DNA from: Chalciporus piperatus
Taxonomy: Eukaryota > Basidiomycota > Agaricomycetes > Boletales > Boletaceae
NCBI GenBank assembly: GCA_038093975.1
Contig: JBBPTG010000389.1
Location: 1 to 17,300, forward strand
Reading direction: 5' to 3'
DNA length: 17,300 bases
Part shown: positions 1-8,104 of the stretch, piece after piece
Layout of the letters: each line of letters begins with the position of its first letter
Numbering within the stretch: the stretch's first letter is position 1
Position numbers and translations under genes: made by a program
The notes under the pieces: model-generated
Told to the model about the DNA's origin: nothing
The model's input: only the letters and a program-made list of their open reading frames with translations
The model's database searches: none

Positions 1-116
1 ATTAACTTGTAACTATTGTACCACAATACATGTAATAGTTAGACATAATATATTTCGCATTTTCTGAACTGTCATAAGGTGTGAATTAATCATAAGATAT
101 AGTGAACTAGTAATTG
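1..116. other. AT-rich sequence, no feature seen
   Basis: Non-repetitive AT-rich sequence before the first satellite. No open frame of useful length, splice-site pair or RNA-like fold was recognised. Confidence 0.5.
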
Positions 117-600
117 GGACTGGGTGACTGGATTACTGGGTGACTGGATTACTGAGGTGACTGGGTGACTGGATTACTGGGTTACTGAGGTGACTGGGAG
201 TGACTGGTGACTGGGTTACTGGTGTCACTTGTGTGACTGGAGTGACTGGAGTGACTAGATTACTGGATCACTGAGTGACTGGATTACTGAGACTACTGGA
301 TTACTGGACCACTGAGTGACTAGATTACTGAAATACTGGAATACTGAATGGCTGGAGTAATGAGACAACTGGATTGCTGGATAACTAGGGCACTGGGCTA
401 CTAGGCTGCTGAGATGACTACATGACTGGGACACTGGGCTACTAGGCTACTGAGATAACTGGATGACTGGAACACTGGGCTACTGGGCTACTGAGACTAC
501 TGAAGTGACTGGGCTAATGAACCAATGAGATTACTGAAATGACTGGCTGACTGGATGACTGGGCAACTGAGCAACTGGCGTACTGGTTTAACTGATCCAG
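117..600. repeat. Degenerate short-unit satellite (tgactgg / ttactgg)
   Basis: The stretch is built from variants of 8-10 bp words such as gtgactgg, attactgg, gttactgg and acactgggct. Insertions and substitutions are scattered, so the period drifts. From about 360 onward the words become more diverged (gggctactaggctactgag). No reading frame or regulatory feature is recognisable. This is ordinary microsatellite or minisatellite decay, seen directly in the sequence. Confidence 0.85.
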
Positions 601-644
601 TCATTCCAGTAACTTCAGACTTTTTGCAGTGTTGCTGATGATGT

Positions 645-821
645 CCCGAGCAACTCACCCGCACCACAAACGAGTTAAAAAATGCGGCGGCTCCTCAGGC
701 TGGCCACTCATCTAGTCCGAGGACGACCATGGACAATGGACAACGACAGGAGTTAGATACTACTCATAGATACTAGTACATGGAATATATATATTTTATT
801 CTACTACTCGTGAACATGCAA
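645..821 (+). repeat. Left arm of a long inverted repeat
   Basis: These 177 bases reappear as reverse complement at 1778-1943. Both arms share the block running from the array-like word caccacaaacgagttaaaaa through ggcggctcctcaggctggcc, gacgaccatggacaatgg and gatactactcatagatacta to tactactcgtgaacatgcaa. The main difference is an 11-base length difference near 715 (this arm has actcatctagtccg where the other has a short cca-type junction), plus a few substitutions. The outermost part of this arm is one unit of the 20-bp array found at 1911-2810, in the opposite orientation. Confidence 0.9.
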
Positions 822-1777
822 GGTTTAGGTAGTTTCAAAGAAGGCAGAACATACTCTCCATCAGCTGTGTCATACATCCGATCAGCAGTGCTTGGTGTGA
901 GGCCACGATCCAGTGGCGTTTCTAGTCTCGGCATCTGAGGTGATGATTGAGGGATAGCAGCCTTGTGTTTTTTGCTCTTGTGGCTTGGCAGGGTGAGCTT
1001 GACCATCTTGATCTTTGATCCCTTCTTGAGAAACTTGACCTCTTGCACTGGGGTCCATGGTGTGGCCTTCTCGATCTTGGGCTTGACCATTGTACAATTG
1101 GATACTTGGTGATAACATTTGCCTCATTGGCAGGTTAGCATATTTCAGGCCACCCAGGGGCATAGGTGACAAGATGAACGGGCCGGAGCCTTTGATTACT
1201 CGCGGAAGCATTTGTACGTCAGAGCCATCAGATCCTTCCTCCGAACAACAGCCGAGTGACATCGGATGCATTAGCCGATATCTTGACAGCTTCTTATCCG
1301 ACGTCATCAGGACGATGTAACATGCAGACATGGCTGAAAGGTGACAAGCGTCTGATTGACAGCTTCACACCCGACGTCCTCGGGCCTAGTTTAGATGTCT
1401 GATAAATTGACCCAGAGCCGACATCATTGGGACCTATCACACCGAAGGAGCCAATGACCAGCAACGAAGGTTCCTGACTGCACTGACACCAGGATTTGTT
1501 TCTCTTGCACCTGAAGCAACAGAAAGATGGTCATGAAGTCTGCCACCCAAACGACGGCCGAACGTTCCTATGATATGCAGGACCTTCCCTCCAGCGATCA
1601 TGCATCAGTAAATCCTCAGTGAGCTGCACAATGCTGTGGCACTCTGCACAGCATGTTCCTGTCACAGTATGACAGAAAGGTCCCCCTCTGTGCAGCATAG
1701 TCACAGGACTGTGCAGAGTCTCGATTCAGAAGCAAAAGTTTTACCAGCCTCTGTCTTCTGTACTTGCGAAATTCTCT
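822..1777. other. Interior of the inverted-repeat unit, no supported gene
   Basis: About 0.95 kb lies between the two arms. On the minus strand an ATG-started frame of 105 codons (773-1090) is rich in Lys and Pro and runs into the left arm. A second, overlapping frame of 149 codons covers 882-1331. Neither shows a domain I recognise, and neither continues through a convincing splice junction. A degenerate direct repeat (ttgacagcttc...ccgacgtc) occurs near 1281 and again near 1356. Nested hairpin-forming words occur at about 1640-1720. It could be cargo or a decayed gene of a non-autonomous element. Confidence 0.45.
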
Positions 1778-1943
1778 TTGCATGTTCACGAGTAGTAGAA
1801 TAAAATATATTTATTCCATGTACTAGTATCTATGAGTAGTATCTAACTCCTGTCGTTGTCCATTGTCCATGGTCGTCCTTGGGGCCAGCCTGAGGAGCCG
1901 CCGTGTTTTTTAACTCGTTTGTGGTGCGGGTGAGTCGCTCGGG
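1778..1943 (-). repeat. Right arm of a long inverted repeat
   Basis: This is the inverted partner of 645-821. It runs directly into the 20-bp array, whose first unit (taactcgttt gtggtgcggg, 1911-1930) is part of the arm. Because of that overlap, the outer end of the arm cannot be placed by the repeat alone. No target-site duplication was seen beside the two outer ends as drawn (645 and 1943). Confidence 0.9.
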
Positions 1944-2810
1944 CCATGGGTGAGCTGCTCGGGGCGTAGGTGAGTCGATTGGGGCATGGATGGGCCGGTT
2001 GGACCACTGGAGGGCCGTTTGGGTTGCTGAAAACTCGGTTGGGGTGTGGGTGAGTCGCTCAGGACATGGCTGAGCCGCTCGGGGCGTAGGTGAGTCGATT
2101 GGGGCACTAATGGGCCGGTTGGGTCACTGAGAACTCGTTTGTGGTGCGGGTGAGTCGCTCGGGACATGGGTGAGCCGCTCGGGGTGTAGGTGAGCCGCTC
2201 GGGGCATAGATGAGTCGATTGAGGCATGGGTGGGTCGGTTGGACCACTGGAGGGCCGTTTGGGTCGCTGGAGGGCCGTTCGGGTGGCTGAGAACTCGTTT
2301 GTGGTGCGGGTGGGTCGCTCGGGACATGGGTGAGCCGCTTGGGACATGGGTGAGCCGCTCGGGGCATAGGTGAGTCGCTTGGGACATGGGTGAGCCGCTT
2401 GGGGCATAGGTGAGTCGCTTGAGGCATGGGTGGGCCGTTTGGGTCGCTGGAGGGCCGTTTGAGTCGCTGGAGGGCCGTTTGGGTCACTGAGAACTCGTTT
2501 GTGGTGCGGGTGAGTCGCTTGGGACATGGGTGAGCCGCTTGGGACATGGGTGAGCCGCTTGAGGCATGGGTGGGCCGTTTGGGTCGCTGGAGGGCCGTTT
2601 GAGTCGCTGGAGGGCCGTTTGAGTCGCTGGAGGGCCGTTTGGGTCACTGAGAACTCGTTTGTGGTGCGGGTGAGTCGCTCGGGACATGGGTGAGCCGCTT
2701 GGGACATGGGTGAGCCGCTTGGGGCATAGATGAGTCGATTGAGGCATGGGTGGGCCAGTTGGACCACTTGAGGGCCGTTCGGGTCGCTGAGAACTCGTTT
2801 GTGGTGCGCT
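1911..2810. repeat. 20-bp tandem array, about 45 units, no indels
   Basis: Units of exactly 20 bases follow each other for 900 bases without a change of register. Typical units are gaactcgtttgtggtgcggg, tgagtcgctcgggacatggg, tgagccgcttgggacatggg, agggccgtttgagtcgctgg and tgggccgtttgggtcgctgg. The marker unit starting (g/t)aactcgttt recurs at 1911, 2131, 2291, 2491, 2651 and 2791, always a multiple of 20 apart (140 to 220), so there is a higher-order repeat of 7 to 11 units. Twenty is not a multiple of three, so a frame cycles through all three phases every 60 bases. The minus strand stays open in all of them, giving an apparent 285-codon ORF with Pro/Ser/His-rich repeats that I regard as a by-product. 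Confidence 0.93.
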
Positions 2811-3060
2811 AACTACGGGTTTCCTGGTGTACTGTGGCCTGATGAGGCCTGTGGACAGTGTGAACTTGGCCAGTGGCTGTGGCACGGCGGTGAATTGGGC
2901 CGGCGGCTGTGGCGCGGCTGTGTCATGGGCAAATTCTGTCCCTAAATGGATGATTTGCTGATGAGATCAACAGGTGACCGAGGAATCGGCTGAGGGGTTG
3001 ATGGGCCCATGGGAGCGGGGGGGCCGGTGGGTTGGCAGCAGAGGCCAGCCCTGAGACGCA
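2811..3060. other. Spacer between the two large arrays
   Basis: A GC-rich unique stretch with short internal echoes such as ggctgtggc(a/g)cggc at about 2875 and 2907. The last unit of the 20-bp array breaks off at gtggtgcgct (2801-2810). No gene, promoter or RNA is recognisable. Confidence 0.5.
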
Positions 3061-5165
3061 TGACACAACTATCCCTACACATTGACACTGATTGCATCGG
3101 CCCATTCCTACGCATTGAGCCTCAATGCATCGGCTCATCCCTACACATTGAGGCTCAACCCATCGGCCCATCCCTACACATTGAGGCTCAACCCATCGGC
3201 CCATTCCTACACATTGAGGCTCCATGCATCGGCTCATCCCTACACATTGAGGCTCAACCCATCGGCCCATCCCTACACATTGAGGCTCAACCCATTGGCC
3301 CATCCCTACACATTGAGGCTCAACCCATCGGCCCATCCCTACACATTGAGGCTCAACCCATTGGCCCATCCCTACACATTGAGGCTCAACCCATCGGCCC
3401 ATCCCTACACATTGACACTGATTGCATCGGCCCATTCCTATGCATTGAGCCTCAATGCATCGGCTCATCCCTACACATTGAGGCTCAACCCATCGGCCCA
3501 TCCCTACACATTGACACTGATTGCATCGGCCCATTCCTATGCATTGAGCCTCAATGCATCGGCCCATTCCTACACATTGACACTGATTGCATCGGCCCAT
3601 TCCTACGCATTGAGCCTCAACCCATCGGCCCATCCCTACACATTGACACTGATTGCATCGGCCCATTCCTACGCATTGAGGCTCAACCCATCGGCCCATT
3701 CCTACACATTGACACTGATTGCATCGGCCCATCCCTACCTAGTGACAATCGGTATATCGGCCCATCCCTACGCATTGAGGCTCAATGCATCGGCCCATCC
3801 CTACACATTGACACTGATTGCATCGGCCCATCCCTACGCATTGAGGCTCAATGCATCGGCCCATCCCTACACATTGAGGCTCAACCCATCGGCCCATCCC
3901 TACACATTGAGGTTCAATGCATCGGCCCATCCCTACACATTGAGGCTCAACCCATCGGCCCATCCCTACACATTGAGGCTCAACCCATCGGCCCATCCCT
4001 ACGCATTGAGGCTCAACCCATCGGCCCATTCCTACACATTGACACTGATTGCATCGGCCCATTCCTACGCATTGAGCCTCCATGCATCGGCCCATCCCTA
4101 CACATTGAGGCTCCATGCATCGGCCCATTCCTACGCATTGAGGCTCAACCCATCGGCCCATTCCTACACATTGACACTGATTGCATCGGCCCATCCCTAC
4201 GCATTGAGGCTCAATGCATCGGCTCATCCCTACACATTGACACTGATTGCATCGGCCCATCCCTACGCATTGAGGCTCAATGCATCGGCCCATCCCTACG
4301 CATTGAGGTTCAATGCATCGGCCCATCCCTACACATTGACACTGATTGCATCGGCCCATTCCTACGCATTGAGGCTCAACCCATCGGCCCATCCCTACAC
4401 ATTGAGGCTCAATCCATCGGCCCATCCCTACACATTGAGGCTCAATGCATCGGCCCATCCCTACGCATTGAGGTTCAATGCATCGGCCCATCCCTACACA
4501 TTGACACTGATTGCATCGGCCCATCCCTACACATTGAGGCTCAACCCATCGGCTCATCCCTACACATTGACACTGATTGCATCGGCCCATACCTACACAT
4601 TGAGGCTCAACCCATCGGCCCATCCCTACACATTGAGGCTCAACCCATCGGCCCATCCCTACACATTGAGGCTCAATGCATCGGCCCATCCCTACACATT
4701 GACACTGATTGCATCGGCCCATCCCTACGCATTGAGGCTCAATGCATCGGCTCATCCCTACACATTGACACTGATTGCATCGGCCCATCCCTACACATTG
4801 AGGCTCAACCCATCGGCTCATCCCTACACATTGACACTGATTGCATCGGCCCATCCCTACACATTGAGGCTCAACCCATCGGCTCATCCCTACACATTGA
4901 CACTGATTGCATCGCATCCATCGGCCCATCCGCATGACGCATCGGCCCATCCCTACACATTGACACTGATTGCATCGGCCCATTCCTACGCATTGAGGCT
5001 CAACCCATCGGCCCATCCCTACACATTGAGGCTCAACCCATTGGCCCATCCCTACGCATTGAGGCTCAATGCATCGGCCCATCCCTACACATTGAGGCTC
5101 AACCCATTGGCCCATCCCTACACATTGAGGCTCAACCCATTGGCCCATTCCTACACATTGAGGCT
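3061..5165. repeat. 33-bp tandem array, about 63 units, several unit types
   Basis: A 33-base unit of the form cggcccatccctacacattg + variable tail + cat is repeated about 63 times. The tails fall into a few classes: aggctcaaccc, acactgattg, aggctcaatg, agcctcaatg and aggctccatg. The c/t choices in catccctac versus cattcctac, and in tacaca versus tacgca, vary independently. Thirty-three is 11 codons, so stop-free units keep several frames open on both strands. Plus frames read IGPSLHIEAQP or SAHPYTLRLNP, and the minus frame reads MGRWVEPQCVG. A diverged unit lies at about 3740-3765 and a scrambled one at about 4905-4940. No signal peptide, splice site or promoter supports translation, so I call it a minisatellite. 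Confidence 0.93.
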
Positions 5166-5537
5166 CATCCCTATTCTCTATGGGCCGAACCCTGATGCAG
5201 GCAGGACTGGGTGATTAGCACCAGTCGGCCAGGTCCTACCTCATGGAACCTTTGTGTTGGCCATTCCCATTGCCAGGGCACAATGGTACATTGGCTGATC
5301 CCTACTCTACGTGTACATTCTATTACTAGCCGATCCCTAACCTAGGTGATCATACACCAGCGGCCAATCGTTAGCCGGCCAGTAGAGCACGGCCTAATTG
5401 GCGATCGGCTGGCCTTGCTGTACGGCCTAATGAGCTGAATGGGCTCGGTTATGCGCATTCTTCAGACCCACATAGCGAGAACTCGGGTCGGGAAGATCGT
5501 TGATGGACCAAATCCTAGTGCCTGTGGCATTTCAAGC
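5166..5537. other. Unique flank of the array with faded repeat words
   Basis: Past the array, diverged copies of its words persist (ggctgatccctactctacgt near 5290, agccgatccctaaccta near 5328), as do several short ggcc/cggcctaat words at 5385-5440. This suggests older, decayed array sequence. No gene is recognisable until the 3' end of the minus-strand gene at 5538. Confidence 0.5.
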
Positions 5538-6645
5538 TTAACGTTGACCGTCGCGAAAATGATGAAAAAATAAGCTACCTGGTGCCTTCTTGACTCGGTG
5601 GGGTTTCTGGGTCGGAGCCGTTGCATTGCGCGCTTTCGCTTTGCCTGCGTACCAAGATAAGTTGAAAGGTTGTGAAATATGGATACGAGCACATACTGGG
5701 ACTCATGAGGGTCTTTGATTCTGCATTACAGATGTTACTTTCAACAACGACAGCGGACAATGTAATTCACTTACGACCGATGTTAGCACGGGTCATAACA
5801 GGCGTCTCGGCGGAATTCGCTTTGGGAAGACCTTTAAACAAAGGTTCCGTACTCACGACAATGGAGTATCGATTGTCGTAAGAGTGTGTCTTGAGAAACG
5901 GTGTCACGGCGGGTCGTTTTGCCACAGGTAACTCTGCGACAAAAATATTGAGTTTATGTACATATAAGAGTGGAAAGGAATAATGTCAGACTCACTTGCA
6001 TTGCGAAGCTTCTCGACCTCGTAGCACATCGCCATGAACGTATCAACAGCGATGCAAGAGCTTTGACTGGCTTCTTCCGGGCAGCCAAAGTCGTTATGGT
6101 CCAAAGGACGAAGTTCGATCTGCGCCTTTGCCTTCTGGAGGGCCCCCAAATCAAGCTAAATCCGATTCAGCAGTGAGATATAATGTCAATAAACGAGAAA
6201 GAACACTTACGCCGCCGGATTGTAAATTGAAGTACGGACCCAACTTCGTGAAATGACCTGTGGTATCCAGCTTCGCGATGAACTTCAGGTGCCACAACTC
6301 GCCATCGTTCTTGACCCAGTATTCCGCGCTGTCTGGCATGACGTCTTTGAGGAGACGAGGATTGTCTTGCACGGCGGGCTCGACTTTGGCATCTTCGGCA
6401 GTGGTACAGATATTAGCGACGCTGTAAAGGAGCGCGAGCTGCATCGGGGTAGTCGGGCCTTGAGATTCGTCCGGCTCAGGAAATTCAGAGGCAGAGGGCG
6501 CAGGCGAGGGAGTATGAACAGGCAGATTGTCGTCGGTCTCAGTCGCGGAAACACGAGCAGAGTCGTCGGTCGTAGTCACGGGAACAGGAGCGGGGTCGTC
6601 GGACGTTGTGTTTGCGCGGCCACGGGAGCGCCGAGTAGTGGTCAT
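5538..6645 (-). CDS. Hypothetical five-exon protein, 294 aa, unknown family
   Basis: I do not recognise the family. The model is exons 6211-6645, 5996-6155, 5775-5933, 5697-5720 and 5538-5644, with introns of 55, 62, 54 and 52 bp. All have GT-AG ends with good donors (gtaagt, gtgagt, gtaagt, gtatgt) and the phase is kept throughout, giving 885 nt including TAA. The start is the ATG at 6645, first in a Thr/Arg/Asp-rich, probably disordered N-terminus (residues 1-65). A more ordered, possibly globular part follows (about 66-210, with YWVKNDGELWHLKF near residue 120). The tail is basic and rich in Lys, Pro and Ala (KAKARNATAPTQKPHRVKKA), so nuclear or nucleic-acid contact is a possibility only. 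The fourth exon is just 24 nt. Without the last two introns the frame ends at a TGA near 5770, giving an alternative shorter protein. It lies 178 bp downstream of the peptidase frame on the same strand. Confidence 0.6.
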
Positions 6646-6740
6646 GATTTTATGTATGTGATTAAAACAGATGCGATAATCGAAACGAGCAGTGCTGACG
6701 GGGGGATAAGAAAGAGATGGGGGACAAGCAGCCAGAAAGC

Positions 6741-6754
6741 CGCATATAAATACT
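6741..6754 (-). promoter_or_regulatory. Possible TATA-like box upstream of the 294-aa gene
   Basis: On the minus strand the sequence reads gtatttatatgcg, about 95 bases before the ATG at 6645. Position and composition suit a fungal TATA-type core promoter, but such words are common in AT-rich DNA and there is no independent support. Confidence 0.25.
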
Positions 6755-6823
6755 GTTGGCTTCGAATAAATCCAAACAAATCCAAAGATTGAACACGACA
6801 ACACACCGTGATGATTTTGACGG

Positions 6824-8101
6824 TCATTGGACAACGGCGTCCAACCCGTACACATAGACGTCCGCAACGCTTTCCGAAAGTCCACGGAGATCCGTGAACT
6901 GAACGTCCAAATCAAGATACGGATTTCCATTGTTTTCGCGACCGTCATAACGCCATACTTTGTTTTCGGAAAACAGACGAGTGCTAAAATGGAATCCACC
7001 ATGATAGATGATTCCTTTCAGTCGATAGATTGCCTTTCCGTTGTTGATCGGAACGTGGATAGTCAAGTTTGGCTTTACATTGCGTGCGATCTCAGTGCCG
7101 CATTCAAAGAACAACACGGGAGGAACATCGGCGAGAAAGAATTGCAAGAACACGCTTCCTGAACACGAGGACGAACTATGAGAAGTAAGAAGGGCTCGCT
7201 CGTCAAGGGACTCACGATGCTCTGTCAGCCATGCTTCTATCCACGTTTGCAATGTGGAGTAAACAGACAACGGGGATTCACCGCCGGAACGACTTTGGAC
7301 GGTCACGATAACAGCCGGAAAGGAAGCTCTGACAGACAGAGGAACTTCCGACATGCAGCCTGTCGAAGAACAAGACACGTGAGATTCGAGAGAGCGCAAA
7401 CTTTTCCGAGGAAATACAAAATCCATGATTGCGGCAGCAGAAGCACCAACATTGCCGCGTCGTCGAAAATCTTCAGGGTTGAACGCAGAAAGTATGTCCC
7501 GAAATTCATCCCTACATTGATCAAAAAGGTCAGATGAGAAGAGACTTGTTCTATCAGCCATGAGACGGCGGAAACAGTCACCAAGCATTGTCATACCAAT
7601 GATGTCCCCACTGGCACGTTCCCAAGTGTTGTTGTACAGAACACCACCGCCCCGATAGGCATGAAACAAAATCATGAAGACACAGTCATAGCTGCACGAC
7701 CAATCGGCGGACGACCATCGACAACCTGAACTCAAAGCTTCAAACGCGGCTTGCGACGCAGGGAGCGAGTCTGTCGGCCTTTCGGATCGAGCCCGTTTGG
7801 ATCGTATGGCACTATTCGATTCCCCTTCTAGCGACACATTCTTGACTTCTGTCTTATCGGTTTCGTCGCTGTCGTCTCGTTTCCTTTTGTTTGACTGCTT
7901 TGTTACGACGTCACCATCGTCAAACAAGGCGATCACCTTTCCTTTAACATTTTTCTCAGCTTCGGGATCTGGCACATCGGCCAATGTTCCTGAACGAAGC
8001 CCATGTCGAATATAAGTGTTGTGTTCAATCGCAGCGAGACGCCGTGTTTCGAAAAGCAAATCCAAAGGAAGTGGCTTGTTGAGGTCCTGAATCTTCACCT
8101 T
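6824..8101 (-). pseudogene. USP-like cysteine peptidase domain, C-terminal half of a helicase-peptidase frame
   Basis: This frame continues the helicase frame directly after its TGA at 8102-8104. It has no ATG of its own at the junction (AAG then GTG), so it is better read as the second half of one protein than as a separate gene. The first 30 residues (DLNKPLPLDLLFETRRLAA) read like the natural C-terminal continuation of a PIF1-type helicase. A polar linker with KRKRD and KRAR, possible nuclear signals, follows (about 50-110). A papain-fold, ubiquitin-specific-protease-like domain follows. Counting from 8098, the Cys box is ADWSCSYDCVF with candidate nucleophile C135, the His box is YRLKGIIYHGGFHF with H366 or H370, and WRYDG follows at 382-386 where USPs carry the third residue. 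Known USPs remove ubiquitin-like modifiers; the substrate here is unknown. The family call rests on motif spacing only. No stop interrupts this half. Confidence 0.6.
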
Positions 8102-8104
8102 TCA
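8102..8104 (-). other. In-frame TGA between helicase and peptidase halves
   Basis: The reading is CTT TGA AAG GTG AAG ATT CAG, with the same frame open for 506 codons before it and 425 after. One substitution (for example from CGA, a transition) would remove it. No GT-AG intron of usual length takes it out. Confidence 0.8.

Noticed and set aside
1910..2885. Minus-strand Pro/Ser/His-rich frames (133 to 285 codons) over the 20-bp array
   Set aside because: A 20-bp unit lacking stops keeps all minus frames open; the same peptide words appear in three overlapping frames.
2923..5148. Minus-strand Cys/Trp-rich repeat frames (MGRWVEPQCVG type, 269 and 469 codons)
   Set aside because: Same array read backwards; every unit has its own ATG, so the start is meaningless, and no signal peptide precedes the repeats.
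3061..5165. CRISPR-like array
   Set aside because: Units are contiguous with no unique spacers, and the rest of the window is clearly eukaryotic with spliceosomal introns.
3009..5214. Plus-strand frames of 642 and 710 codons over the 33-bp array
   Set aside because: The frames follow from a stop-free 33-bp unit and stay open in several frames and on both strands; there is no start context, splice signal or domain that favours one.
6151..7002. 283-codon minus frame starting at 7002
   Set aside because: The part upstream of the ATG at 6645 overlaps the end of the peptidase frame and has hydrophobic, promoter-like translation; the real start is 6645 and the end runs into an intron at 6210.
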